Origin: Cellulosimicrobium cellulans | Lineage (GTDB): Bacteria; Actinomycetota; Actinomycetes; Actinomycetales; Cellulomonadaceae | Assembly (NCBI RefSeq): GCF_024124905.1 | Contig: NZ_JAMXST010000001.1 | Coordinates: 806,001-870,000 of the forward strand | Direction of reading: 5' to 3' | DNA: 64,000 bases | Part shown: piece after piece, positions 1 through 8,357 of the stretch | How the letters are laid out: every line of letters starts with the position of its first letter | Numbering within the stretch: the stretch's first letter is position 1 | Notes under the pieces: model-generated | Database searches by the model: none | Told to the model about the DNA's origin: nothing | The model's input: only the letters and a program-made list of their open reading frames with translations | Program-made: the position numbers and the translations under genes

Positions 1-1175
1 CGACCTGGGCGGCGGCGCTCGCCGGTGAGTCCGGCGCCCGCACCCTCGACAACGACTGGGCGGAGCGCTACGAGATCCCGGTGACGTTCGCCGCGACCCT
101 CAAGGTGGACCCCGCCGAGGTCCTGGCGCGGCCCGAGATCAAGCGCATGGACCCGTCCACGCAGTACGCGATCATCGCGGCGCGCGAGGCGTGGGCCGAC
201 GCGGGCAGCCCCGAGGTCGACGGCGACCGTCTCGGCACCGTCGTGTCGTCCGGCATCGGCGGCATCTGGACCACGCTGGACGGTTGGGACACGTTGCGTG
301 AGCGCGGTGCCCGCCGCATGCTCCCGATGACGGTGCCCATGCTCATGCCCAACTCCCCCACCGCGTACGTGTCGCTCGAGCTCGGTGCCCGTGCGGGCGC
401 CCACGCGCTCGTCTCGGCCTGCGCGTCCGGGGCCGAGGCGATCGGCTACGGCGTCGACATGATCCGCGCCGGCCGCGCCGACGTCGTCGTCGCAGGCGGC
501 ACCGAGGCGACGATCCACCCCATGCCGATCGCGGCCTTCGCCGCCTCGCGCACGCTCTCGCTGCGCAACGACGACCCGCAGGGCGCGTCGCGCCCCTACG
601 ACGTCGACCGCGACGGCTTCGTCATCGGCGAGGGCTCGGGCGTCGTCGTCCTGGAGAGCGCCGAGCACGCCGCCGCGCGCGGTGCCCGCGTGTACGCGCG
701 GCTCGCGGGCGTCGGCCTGTCCTCGGACGCCTACCACATCACCTCCCCGGACCCGGAGGGTCGCGGGCAGGTCGCGGCGATGCGCCGCGCGATCGAGGAG
801 GCCGGGGTGACCGGCCGCGACGTCGTGCACGTCAACGCGCACGCGACCTCGACCAAGGTGGGCGACCTCACGGAGACCCGCTCGATCCGCTCCCTCCTCG
901 GCTCCGACACGGACCACGTGCTGCTGTCGGCGACCAAGTCGATGACGGGCCACCTCCTCGGTGGCGCGGGTGCCCTGGAGTCGATCTTCACGATCAAGGC
1001 GGTCGCCGAGCGCCTCGCTCCGCCGACGATCAACGTCGTGAACCCCGACCCGGAGCTCCAGGTGCCGCTCGTGCGCGACACCCCGGCTCCGCTGCCGTCC
1101 GGCGACATCGTCGCGGTGAACAACTCGTTCGGGTTCGGCGGCCACAACGTCGCGCTCGCCGTCGCGAGCGCCTGA
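1..1175 (+). CDS. fabF: 3-oxoacyl-ACP synthase II (KAS II), 5' end outside window
   Basis: Condensing enzyme of type II fatty acid synthesis, joining malonyl-ACP to acyl-ACP in the cytoplasm. The frame is open from base 3 (TWAAALAGESG), giving 390 visible residues against roughly 410 for the family, so only about 20 N-terminal residues are missing; the GTG at 81 is internal. The Cys-His-His active site is visible: Cys at codon 420 in SACASGAEA, His in VNAHATSTKVGD and His in KSMTGHLLGGAGA, with the late FGFGGHN loop. In actinobacteria fabF usually closes a fabD-fabH-acpP-fabF operon, and a hairpin follows 11 bases after the stop. Confidence 0.96.
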   Translation, partial: TWAAALAGESGARTLDNDWAERYEIPVTFAATLKVDPAEVLARPEIKRMDPSTQYAIIAAREAWADAGSPEVDGDRLGTVVSSGIGGIWTTLDGWDTLRERGARRMLPMTVPMLMPNSPTAYVSLELGARAGAHALVSACASGAEAIGYGVDMIRAGRADVVVAGGTEATIHPMPIAAFAASRTLSLRNDDPQGASRPYDVDRDGFVIGEGSGVVVLESAEHAAARGARVYARLAGVGLSSDAYHITSPDPEGRGQVAAMRRAIEEAGVTGRDVVHVNAHATSTKVGDLTETRSIRSLLGSDTDHVLLSATKSMTGHLLGGAGALESIFTIKAVAERLAPPTINVVNPDPELQVPLVRDTPAPLPSGDIVAVNNSFGFGGHNVALAVASA

Positions 1176-1186
1176 CCGACCTCGCA

Positions 1187-1229
1187 CGAGCCCCGGCGCG
1201 TCGGCCACCAGCCGTCGCGCCGGGGCTCG
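1187..1229 (+). terminator. GC-rich hairpin terminator after fabF
   Basis: A perfect 14-bp inverted repeat (1187-1200 with 1216-1229) with a 15-base loop starts 11 bases after the fabF stop. There is no T-run, as is common in very GC-rich actinobacteria. Confidence 0.7.
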
Positions 1230-1497
1230 CGTGCGTCCGAGGCCCGTCCGGACGGGGGATCTCGGCTCCTGAGATGGACGTCCGTCCAGTTCGTTGCGTT
1301 TTCACCCATCCGTTTTGTCCTGACAAGGTCGCCCAAATCCGGACGCAGTCTCCCGGACGGCCGAGGATCCGGGGGATTCACCCCCGCCCTCCTCGTCACC
1401 CGCCGAGCGCGCCCACGTCGCATCGCCGAACCTGTGGGCGTGATGTGGCCTCTGCCACATCGCGACCTCGAGGCAGGCGAGCGGAAGGACAGAGCAC
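1230..1497 (+). promoter_or_regulatory. Upstream region of the large surface protein gene
   Basis: This gene-free stretch is noticeably less GC-rich around 1290-1345 than its neighbours, as expected of a promoter region. It holds a 12-base palindrome TTGTC-CT-GACAA (1315-1326) and a perfect 8-bp hairpin GATGTGGC-CTCT-GCCACATC (1442-1461), about 20 bases before the ribosome binding site GGAAGGA that serves the GTG at 1498. I cannot assign a -10/-35 pair with confidence. The palindrome is a candidate operator and the hairpin a candidate 5'UTR structure or binding site. Confidence 0.4.
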
Positions 1498-4400
1498 GTG
1501 ACCCGAACGGCGAGACACCTCTCCACCCCGGCACCACCTCCCCTCTGGAGGCGAGCGACGGCGCTCGCCGCGGTGGGAGGTGTCGTCGGCGCCCTGACCT
1601 TCGCGGGAGGGATCGCCGCGACGGCCGCCCCCACCGACGACTCGGAGGCCAGCGGGCAGTTCCTCAGCGGCAGCGTCGCCGGGCTCGACCTCGCGACGAT
1701 CGCTGCCCTCGACGGGGCCGTGGCCGAGAACCCCTCCGGGGCGAACCCCGTCGTCACGAACCCCCTGGCCGCCTCGGTCTTCCAGACGCTCGGGATCGAC
1801 CTGACCGGCACCCTCCAGCTGCTGGGCCCCAACGGGATCCTGCAGCTCGGCGCGGTCAACCAGTACGGCGAGGCGAACGACGACGGCTCGGCCCGCGCCG
1901 CGTCCGGCGCCGTCTCCGACCAGGGCGCGATCTCCGTCGGCGGCAGCGAGGAGTTCCCGTCCGACGCGCAGCTCAACCTCACGCAGCTCCTCGGCCCCGG
2001 CTTCGAGTCGGTCGTCGCGGACCTCGACCTGTCGCTCGGCGCGCTGTCCGCGACGGCGGAGGCGACCGGCGGCACGGCACCGACCGGCGACTACCAGATC
2101 GCCGGTGCGACCCTCACGCTCGACAGCCCCGCCGTCTCGGGCATCGCCACGACGGTCGACGACGAGGTCGTCCCGCTCGTGGACGGCGCCGTCGGCCAGC
2201 TCGTCGGGACCGACGGGCTGCTCGCCCAGGCGCTGAACTCGATCGGCGCGCTGGCCGGCGTCCTGGAGGTCCTCGGCGCCGACCTCGAGCCGACCGTCGC
2301 GATCGACGTCGACCTCGACAGCGCCCTGGCGCCCGTGCTCGACCAGGACTTCGGCGACGAGGGCGTCGTGATCAACGTCGGTGACGGGACCGTCACGGTC
2401 GACCTCGACACGATCCTCGGCGGCGCCGGGTCGCTGAACGGGTTCGACCCCAACACCGAGGTCCTCGACGACGCCGCGATCAACGCGATCCTCGACGGGC
2501 TCGGCGCGGCCCTCGACGACCTGACGACCGCGCTCGTCGGCGCGGTCGACACGGCCCTGCACGCCGCGAGCCTGACGCTGTCGGTCGAGGCCGTCGTCGA
2601 CAACCCGATCCCCCTCGCACCCGACCTGCTGAACCTCGACATCAACCTCGACACGACCGTCGGAGACGTGGTCGGCGGGACGGTGGCCCCGGGCGACGCG
2701 ACCATCACCATCGCGCTCTCCGGCCTGCCGGTCACGCTCCCCCTGGGCGACCTCGTCAGCGCGCTGGCCGGTCCGCTCAACAGCGTGCTGTTCGCCGACG
2801 GGACCGGACTGGTGAGCACGCTCGCCGGGACGATCACGTCGGAGGTCACCGGTCCCGTGCTCACGGCGCTCTCGCCGGTGTTCGAGATCCTCACGGAGGT
2901 CGTGAGCCTCGTCGTCAACGTCCAGGAGCCCGAGCCGTCCGTCGCGGACGCGACGTTCACGCAGCGCGCACTGACCCTGTCGCTCCTCGAGGTCGGTACG
3001 GGAACGGGCCTCGCCGAGCTCCATCTCGCCTCGGCGACCGTCCGTGGTTCGACGGTCGCAGCGATCACGCCTGCGGTCACCGTCGACCCGTCGACCGTGC
3101 CCGCGGGCACGCCGACGACCGTCACCGGCACCGGCTACACGCCGGACGCCACCGTGACCGTCGAGGTCCGGGACACGACCGGCACCGCCGTCGCCACGCT
3201 CTCCGACGTCCCGACCGACGGCGACGGCGGCTTCACGACCCCGATCACCGTCCCCGTGGACACCACGCCCGGCGACTACACCGTCGTCGGCATCGACGAC
3301 ACCACCTCGACCGAGGCCGAGACGGCTCTCGCCGTGACGGCAGCAGCGCTCACGCCCTCCGTGACGGTCGACCCGACCACCGCCAACCCCGGTGACGACG
3401 TCACCGTCGACGGCACGGGCTACACCCCCGACTCGACGGTCACCGTCGAGGTCCGCGACGAGAGCGGCACGGTGGTCGCCACGCTGGGCGACGTCCCGAC
3501 CGACGGGGAGGGGAACTTCACGACCCCGATCACCATCCCCGCGGACACCACCCCCGGGACCTACACCGTCGTCGGCATCGACGACACCACCTCCACCGAG
3601 GCCGAGACGCCCCTGACCGTGGAGGCTGCCGCCCTCACCCCGGCCGTCACGGTCGACCCGTCGACCGTCCCGGCGGGTACGCCGACGACCGTCACCGGCA
3701 CCGGCTACACGCCGGACGCCACCGTGACCGTCGAGGTCCGGGACACGACCGGCACGGTCGTCGCGACGCTCACCGACGTCCCGACCGACGGCGACGGCGG
3801 ATTCACGACCCCGATCACCGTGCCCGCGGAGACCACGCCCGGCGACTACGCGGTGGTCGGCATCGACGACACCACCTCGACCGAGGCGGAGACCCCGCTC
3901 ACCGTCGAGGCCGCGGCCCTCACCCCGGCCGTCACGGTCGACCCGACCACGGCGAACCCCGGCGACGAGGTCACCGTCGACGGCACGGGCTACACCCCGG
4001 ACGCCACGGTCACCGTCGAGATCCGCGACGAGAGCGGTGCGGTCGTCGCCACCGTCGAGGACGTCCCCACCGACGCCGACGGGAACTTCACCAGCCCGAT
4101 CACGGTCCCCGCGGACACCACGCCCGGCGACTACACCGTCGTCGGCATCGACGACACCACCTCGACGGAGGCGGAGACCCCGCTCACCGTGGAGGCTGCC
4201 GCCCTCACCCCGGCCGTCACGGTCGACCCGACGACCGTCCCGGCGGGCACGCCGACCACCGTCACCGGCACCGGCTACACGCCCGACTCGACCGTCACGG
4301 TCGAGGTCCGGGACACGACCGGCACCGTCGTCGCCACCCTGAGCGACGTCCCCACCGACGGCGACGGCGGCTTCACCAGCCCCATCACCGTCCCGGTCGA

Positions 4401-6105
4401 CACCGCACCGGGCGACTACGCCGTCGTCGGCATCGACGACACGACCGCCACCGAGGCCGAGACGCCCCTGGTCGTGGAAGCTGCGGCGATCGAGCCCGCA
4501 CTCACCGTGGACCCGACGACCGCGAACCCCGGTGACGAGGTCACCGTCGACGGCACGGGGTACACCCCCGACGCCACGGTCACCGTCGAGATCCGCGACG
4601 AGAGCGGTGCGGTCGTCGCCACCGTCGAGGACGTCCCCACCGACGGCGACGGGAACTTCACGACCCCGATCACCGTCCCCGCGGACACCACGCCCGGCGA
4701 CTACACCGTCGTCGGCATCGACGACACCACCTCGACCGAGGCGGAGACCCCGCTCACGATCGAGGCCGCGGCTCTCACCCCGGTGGTGACCGTCGACCCG
4801 ACGACCGTGCCCGCGGGCACGCCGACGACCGTCACCGGCACCGGCTACACGCCCGACTCGACGGTCACGGTCGAGGTCCGGGACGCTGACGGGGCGGTCG
4901 TCGCGACGCTCACCGACGTCCCGACCGACGGCGACGGCGGCTTCACGACGCCCATCACCGTCCCGGCGGACGCCACCCCCGGTGACTACACCGTCGTCGG
5001 CATCGACGACACCACCTCCACCGAGGCCGAGACGCCCCTCACGGTGGAGGCAGCCGCGATCGAGCCGACGATCACCGTCGACCCGACCACCGCCAACCCC
5101 GGTGACGACGTCACCGTCGACGGCACGGGCTACACCCCCGACGCCACGGTCACCGTCGAGATCCGCGACGGCTCCGGCGCGGTGGTCACCAGCCTGGGCG
5201 ACGTCCCCACCGACGGCGACGGGAACTTCACCACCCCGATCACCGTCCCCGCGGACACCACCCCCGGCGACTACACGGTGGTCGGCATCGACGACACCAC
5301 CTCGACCGAGGCGGAGACCCCGCTCGGCGTCGGTGGCGTCGGGGTGTCCGAGCCGACCGTCACGGTCGACCCGACCACGGCGAACCCCGGCGACGAGGTC
5401 ACCGTGACGGGCGAGGGCTGGCCGCCGAGCACGACCGTCACGGTCGACCTGCTCGACGAGGACGGCGACGTCGTCGCGACGGTCGACGTGGAGACCGACG
5501 ACACGGGGAGCTTCACCACCCCGATCACGGTCCCCGAGGGCGCGACGCCGGGCGACTACACCGTCCACGCGTCCGACGACACCGGGAACGAGGCGGAGAC
5601 GCCGCTCACGGTCGTCGCGGCCGGTGACCGCGCCCTGGTCTCGTCGTTCGTCACGCCTCGCGTGCTGCGCGGCGCGGAGCAGACCTTCGTCGCGTCCGGC
5701 TTCGAGCCGGGCGAGTCGGTCCAGGCGGTCATCAACTCGGAGCCGCTGATCCTGCCGGTGGCGACCGCCGACGCGAACGGCCAGGTCAGCTGGACGTTCG
5801 TCGTCCCGGCGGACTTCGAGGTCGGCCCGCACACGGGCACGGCGACGAGCGTCGCCGTCGGCGACTCCACGGTCGCGTCGTTCGAGGTCTACCTCACGGC
5901 CTCGGGCGGCGACGGACCGGGCGGCTCCGGTCCCGGCTCGGGCTCGGGCTCGGGCTCGAACAACACCGGCAACGGCACCGGGTCGGACTACCTCGCCCGG
6001 ACCGGCACCGACGACCTGGCGCTGGTCCTGGTCGCCGCGCTCCTGCTGGTGGCCACCGGCGCCGTCGTCCGCCTGCGCACGCACCGCGCACGTCGGGCGA
6101 GCTAG
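1498..6105 (+). CDS. Secreted repeat protein, choice-of-anchor G type, with LAxTG-like sorting signal
   Basis: A 1535-residue exported protein. Residues 1-44 form a signal peptide (twin Arg at 18-19, hydrophobic core, ATAA cleavage region). Residues about 50-510 resemble the actinobacterial choice-of-anchor G family (start SGQFLSGSVAGLDLATIAAL). Residues about 521-1375 are nine Ig-like repeats of 93-95 residues, followed by one divergent domain, a Gly/Ser linker (about 1468-1497), LARTG at 1499-1503, a hydrophobic helix and a basic tail. Known: class E sortases of high-GC Gram-positives prefer LAxTG, so covalent wall attachment is inferred. The GTG start has SD GGAAGGA 8 bases upstream. The ligand is unknown; the stalk-like repeats suggest an adhesin or wall-display protein. 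Confidence 0.85.
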   Translation: MTRTARHLSTPAPPPLWRRATALAAVGGVVGALTFAGGIAATAAPTDDSEASGQFLSGSVAGLDLATIAALDGAVAENPSGANPVVTNPLAASVFQTLGIDLTGTLQLLGPNGILQLGAVNQYGEANDDGSARAASGAVSDQGAISVGGSEEFPSDAQLNLTQLLGPGFESVVADLDLSLGALSATAEATGGTAPTGDYQIAGATLTLDSPAVSGIATTVDDEVVPLVDGAVGQLVGTDGLLAQALNSIGALAGVLEVLGADLEPTVAIDVDLDSALAPVLDQDFGDEGVVINVGDGTVTVDLDTILGGAGSLNGFDPNTEVLDDAAINAILDGLGAALDDLTTALVGAVDTALHAASLTLSVEAVVDNPIPLAPDLLNLDINLDTTVGDVVGGTVAPGDATITIALSGLPVTLPLGDLVSALAGPLNSVLFADGTGLVSTLAGTITSEVTGPVLTALSPVFEILTEVVSLVVNVQEPEPSVADATFTQRALTLSLLEVGTGTGLAELHLASATVRGSTVAAITPAVTVDPSTVPAGTPTTVTGTGYTPDATVTVEVRDTTGTAVATLSDVPTDGDGGFTTPITVPVDTTPGDYTVVGIDDTTSTEAETALAVTAAALTPSVTVDPTTANPGDDVTVDGTGYTPDSTVTVEVRDESGTVVATLGDVPTDGEGNFTTPITIPADTTPGTYTVVGIDDTTSTEAETPLTVEAAALTPAVTVDPSTVPAGTPTTVTGTGYTPDATVTVEVRDTTGTVVATLTDVPTDGDGGFTTPITVPAETTPGDYAVVGIDDTTSTEAETPLTVEAAALTPAVTVDPTTANPGDEVTVDGTGYTPDATVTVEIRDESGAVVATVEDVPTDADGNFTSPITVPADTTPGDYTVVGIDDTTSTEAETPLTVEAAALTPAVTVDPTTVPAGTPTTVTGTGYTPDSTVTVEVRDTTGTVVATLSDVPTDGDGGFTSPITVPVDTAPGDYAVVGIDDTTATEAETPLVVEAAAIEPALTVDPTTANPGDEVTVDGTGYTPDATVTVEIRDESGAVVATVEDVPTDGDGNFTTPITVPADTTPGDYTVVGIDDTTSTEAETPLTIEAAALTPVVTVDPTTVPAGTPTTVTGTGYTPDSTVTVEVRDADGAVVATLTDVPTDGDGGFTTPITVPADATPGDYTVVGIDDTTSTEAETPLTVEAAAIEPTITVDPTTANPGDDVTVDGTGYTPDATVTVEIRDGSGAVVTSLGDVPTDGDGNFTTPITVPADTTPGDYTVVGIDDTTSTEAETPLGVGGVGVSEPTVTVDPTTANPGDEVTVTGEGWPPSTTVTVDLLDEDGDVVATVDVETDDTGSFTTPITVPEGATPGDYTVHASDDTGNEAETPLTVVAAGDRALVSSFVTPRVLRGAEQTFVASGFEPGESVQAVINSEPLILPVATADANGQVSWTFVVPADFEVGPHTGTATSVAVGDSTVASFEVYLTASGGDGPGGSGPGSGSGSGSNNTGNGTGSDYLARTGTDDLALVLVAALLLVATGAVVRLRTHRARRAS
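3058..5621 (+). repeat. Nine in-frame ~285-bp repeats in alternating A/B order
   Basis: Eight 285-bp units begin near 3058, 3346, 3631, 3916, 4201, 4486, 4771 and 5056, and a ninth, more diverged unit begins near 5344. Type A units carry VPAGTPTTVTGTGY and a DGDGGF turn; type B units carry ANPGD(D/E)VTVDGTGY and a GNF turn. The order is A-B-A-B-A-B-A-B-B', so the array looks like amplification of a two-domain 570-bp unit. The near-identical DNA makes it prone to recombination and to assembly collapse. Confidence 0.9.
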
Positions 6106-6111
6106 GCGCAC

Positions 6112-6160
6112 CACGACCGAGGGGGCCTGCCGGTTCTTCCGGCAGGCGCCCTCGGTCGTG
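6112..6160. terminator. Bidirectional terminator between convergent genes
   Basis: A 22-bp inverted repeat with a single mismatch (6112-6133 with 6139-6160) and a 5-base TTCTT loop lies between the stop at 6105 and the convergent DUF3145 stop at 6183. It can serve both strands. Confidence 0.85.
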
Positions 6161-6182
6161 TCCGGGGGTGGCGGACGCGGCG

Positions 6183-6683
6183 TCAGCCGACGCGGTGGAG
6201 CCAGCGCACCGGGGCGCCGGCACCGGCGTAGCGGAACGGCTCGAGCTCGTCGTCCCACGCCTTGCCGAGCGCGAGGTGCAGGGCGTCACGCATGGCCCAG
6301 GGCTCGCTCACCTGCTCCAGCGCGGCACGGATCCGGTCCTCCGGGACGACGATGTTGCCGTGCACGTCGGTCTGGGCGTAGAAGATGCCGAGGTCGGGCG
6401 TGTGGGACCAGCGGCCGCCGTCGACGCCGTGGCTGGGCTCCTCGGTGACCTCGTAGCGCAGGTGGGACCAGCCGCGCAGCGCGGAGGCGAGCTTGGCGCC
6501 CGTCCCCTGCGGGCCCTGCCACGAGTACTCGGCCCGGTAGAGGCCGCGCGCGGCGGGCTGCTCGGTCCAGTCGAGCGACACGCGCACGCCGAGGACGTTG
6601 CCCGCGGCCCACTCCATGTGCGGGCACAGAGCACGCGGTGCTGAGTGCACGTAAAGAACACCGCGGGTGATGGCACCGGCCAT
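6183..6683 (-). CDS. DUF3145 family protein
   Basis: A 166-residue soluble protein recognised as DUF3145, an actinobacterial family of unknown function (TRGVLYVHSAPRALCPHMEW; GGRWSHTPDLGIFYAQTDVHGN). The start is set by ATG at 6683 with AGGGAGG about 6 bases upstream. An in-frame ATG 20 codons further out has no such site and would add an unrelated sequence. The gene often sits next to fabF in actinobacteria; here the large surface-protein gene lies between them. No catalytic motif is evident. Confidence 0.9.
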   Translation of the reverse strand: MAGAITRGVLYVHSAPRALCPHMEWAAGNVLGVRVSLDWTEQPAARGLYRAEYSWQGPQGTGAKLASALRGWSHLRYEVTEEPSHGVDGGRWSHTPDLGIFYAQTDVHGNIVVPEDRIRAALEQVSEPWAMRDALHLALGKAWDDELEPFRYAGAGAPVRWLHRVG

Positions 6684-6854
6684 GTCTGCCTCCCTAGGTC
6701 GAGGTTGCGTCTTCCCCAACGTCCTCACCGAGGGTGGTGTCACAGCACGTCACAGGTATCGCGCGGCGTGTCTCGTGCCCATCTTGCACGACATCGCGCG
6801 TTCGCGCGAGAGATTCGCCGGGCGTGCCCGGCCGCGGTCGGCCGACGCGCGTCG

Positions 6855-7340
6855 TCACAGGTGGGCGCGCAGCTCCCGCATCGCCTTCTTGCGCACGGAG
6901 CGGTCGAGACGGTCCAGGTAGAGCATGCCGTCCAGGTGGTCGCACTCGTGCTGGAGGCAGCGGGCCATGAGCTCGGTCCCCTCGACGACGACCTCGTTGC
7001 CGTCGAGGTCGGTCCCCACGACGCGCGCGTACCAGGCGCGCCGCGTCGGGTACCAGAGGTTGGGGACGGAGAGGCAGCCCTCGTCGCCGTCCTGGTAGTC
7101 GTCGGAGAGCTCGACGATGCGCGGGTTGAGCACGTACCCGATCTCGTCGTCGATGTTCCAGGAGAACGCCCGCAGGTTCACGCCGATCTGGTTGGCGGCG
7201 AGGCCCGCGCGTCCCTCGTGGTCGACGGTCTCGACGAGGTCCGCGACGAGCGAGCGCACGCGGTCGTCGATGGTGGTGATCTCGTCGCAGGGGGTGCGGA
7301 GCACGGGGTCCGGGATGGTCCGGATCTCTCTCATCGCCAT
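6855..7340 (-). CDS. def: Peptide deformylase
   Basis: Removes the formyl group from the N-terminal Met of nascent proteins; metal-dependent, cytoplasmic, ribosome-associated. The 161 residues carry motif II EGCLSVP (Cys89) and motif III QHECDH (His131, catalytic Glu132, His135). Motif I reads RAGLAANQ (44-51) instead of the usual GxGLAAxQ: the first Gly is Arg, while the Gln that stabilises the intermediate is kept. ATG at 7340 is chosen because GGAAGA lies 9 bases upstream; ATGs at 7349 and 7334 are alternatives. High-GC bacteria often have more than one deformylase, and this looks like the AGLAANQ-type paralogue. Confidence 0.93.
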   Translation of the reverse strand: MAMREIRTIPDPVLRTPCDEITTIDDRVRSLVADLVETVDHEGRAGLAANQIGVNLRAFSWNIDDEIGYVLNPRIVELSDDYQDGDEGCLSVPNLWYPTRRAWYARVVGTDLDGNEVVVEGTELMARCLQHECDHLDGMLYLDRLDRSVRKKAMRELRAHL

Positions 7341-7408
7341 GGTCGCCATTCTTCCATGCGCGCGCGGACAGGCGGCCGGCCTCACGGCTGGCGCGCCTGC
7401 CCACCGCG

Positions 7409-8215
7409 TCACATGCGGGCGTACCGGGCGCGGGCGAACGAGTAGAGCCCGTACGCGGCGAAGCCGAGCCCGACGGCGACGAGCAGCACCGCGCCGAACG
7501 GCTGGGCCGCGAGGGTCGCGAACGCGGCGTCGAGACCGCCCGCCTGCTCGGGGTCGTGCTGCACGGCGGCCACGACGAAGAGCGCGCCGAGCACGCCGAG
7601 CGCGACCCCCTTGGCGACGTAGCCCACCCGCCCGAGCGTGACGACGGCACGTCCGACGTTCCCGGCCGTACCGCCCTCCAGGTCCTCGAGGAACTTCTTC
7701 CGCCAGCCCTTGACCACGTGGTACACGCCCGCGGCGACGATCCCGACGCCGACGGCACCCACGAGGAGCACGCCGCCCGGCTTCTGCAGGAGCGTCGCCG
7801 TCATGCTCTCCTCCTGGCCGGAGCCGCCCGCGGACCCGTTCACGACCTGCACGGCGAGCACGCCGAGCGCCAGGTAGAGCACCGCCTTGCCGGCGGCCTT
7901 GAGCCGGTCGGACGTCTCGGCGGCGCCGCTGATCGCCACGGTGAGCTGCCACAGCGCGAGCGCGGCGAACGCCACGACCGCGAACCAGAGCAGGACGGTC
8001 CCGCCCGGCGTCTGCGCGATGGCGGTGAGCGCGCCGGTCTGGTCCGCCTGCTCGCTCGACGTCGACCCGGTCGCCACCTGCACGGCGAGCACCCCGACCA
8101 CGAGGTGGAGCAGGCCGCTGACGGCGTACCCGGCGCGGGCGAGGATCTCGAGCAGCCTGCTGCCCCGCGCACCGCGCGCGGCCGCCTTGCCCGTCGAGCT
8201 GATGCTCGGTGCCAC
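7409..8215 (-). CDS. DUF1206 membrane protein, three tandem repeats
   Basis: A 268-residue integral membrane protein with six hydrophobic segments arranged as three copies of a two-helix unit. In each unit a helix with a G-x(5)-G-[LV] core ([32 protein letters not shown]) is followed by a helix starting near P-[GF]-G ([30 protein letters not shown]). That is the DUF1206 architecture; function unknown. GTG at 8215 is used because GAGGAGGTCC lies just upstream; a longer frame extends left but is low-complexity sequence. It is 68 bases upstream of def on the same strand, so co-transcription is possible. Confidence 0.88.
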   Translation of the reverse strand: MAPSISSTGKAAARGARGSRLLEILARAGYAVSGLLHLVVGVLAVQVATGSTSSEQADQTGALTAIAQTPGGTVLLWFAVVAFAALALWQLTVAISGAAETSDRLKAAGKAVLYLALGVLAVQVVNGSAGGSGQEESMTATLLQKPGGVLLVGAVGVGIVAAGVYHVVKGWRKKFLEDLEGGTAGNVGRAVVTLGRVGYVAKGVALGVLGALFVVAAVQHDPEQAGGLDAAFATLAAQPFGAVLLVAVGLGFAAYGLYSFARARYARM

Positions 8216-8344
8216 TGGACCTCCTCGGTCGTCGGGACGCCGCCCCCAGCGCGCCGCCGGGTTCTCCGGCCCGGACACCGTGCCAGCACCGCGCCCCGCA
8301 CGCACGCCGAGCGCCGCCCTCAGGACCCTCAGATCACGGTTTGG

Positions 8345-8350
8345 TAACGT
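8345..8350 (+). promoter_or_regulatory. -10 box for a leaderless acyltransferase mRNA
   Basis: TAACGT ends 7 bases before the ATG at 8358 and there is no SD sequence. This spacing places the transcription start at or next to the start codon. Confidence 0.5.
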
Positions 8351-8357
8351 GCCTCGA

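Noticed and set aside
3058-5621. Invertible or phase-variable cassette in the repeat gene
   Set aside because: All units are direct and in frame; no inverted copies and no recombinase gene nearby. Length change by recombination is possible, switching is not supported.
1396-6258. A 1620-codon open frame on the minus strand opposite the surface protein
   Set aside because: It mirrors the repeat gene, is almost pure Arg/Gly/Asp/Val low-complexity, has no signal or domain, and the plus-strand gene has clear SD, signal peptide and repeats. Long antisense frames are normal in DNA this GC-rich.
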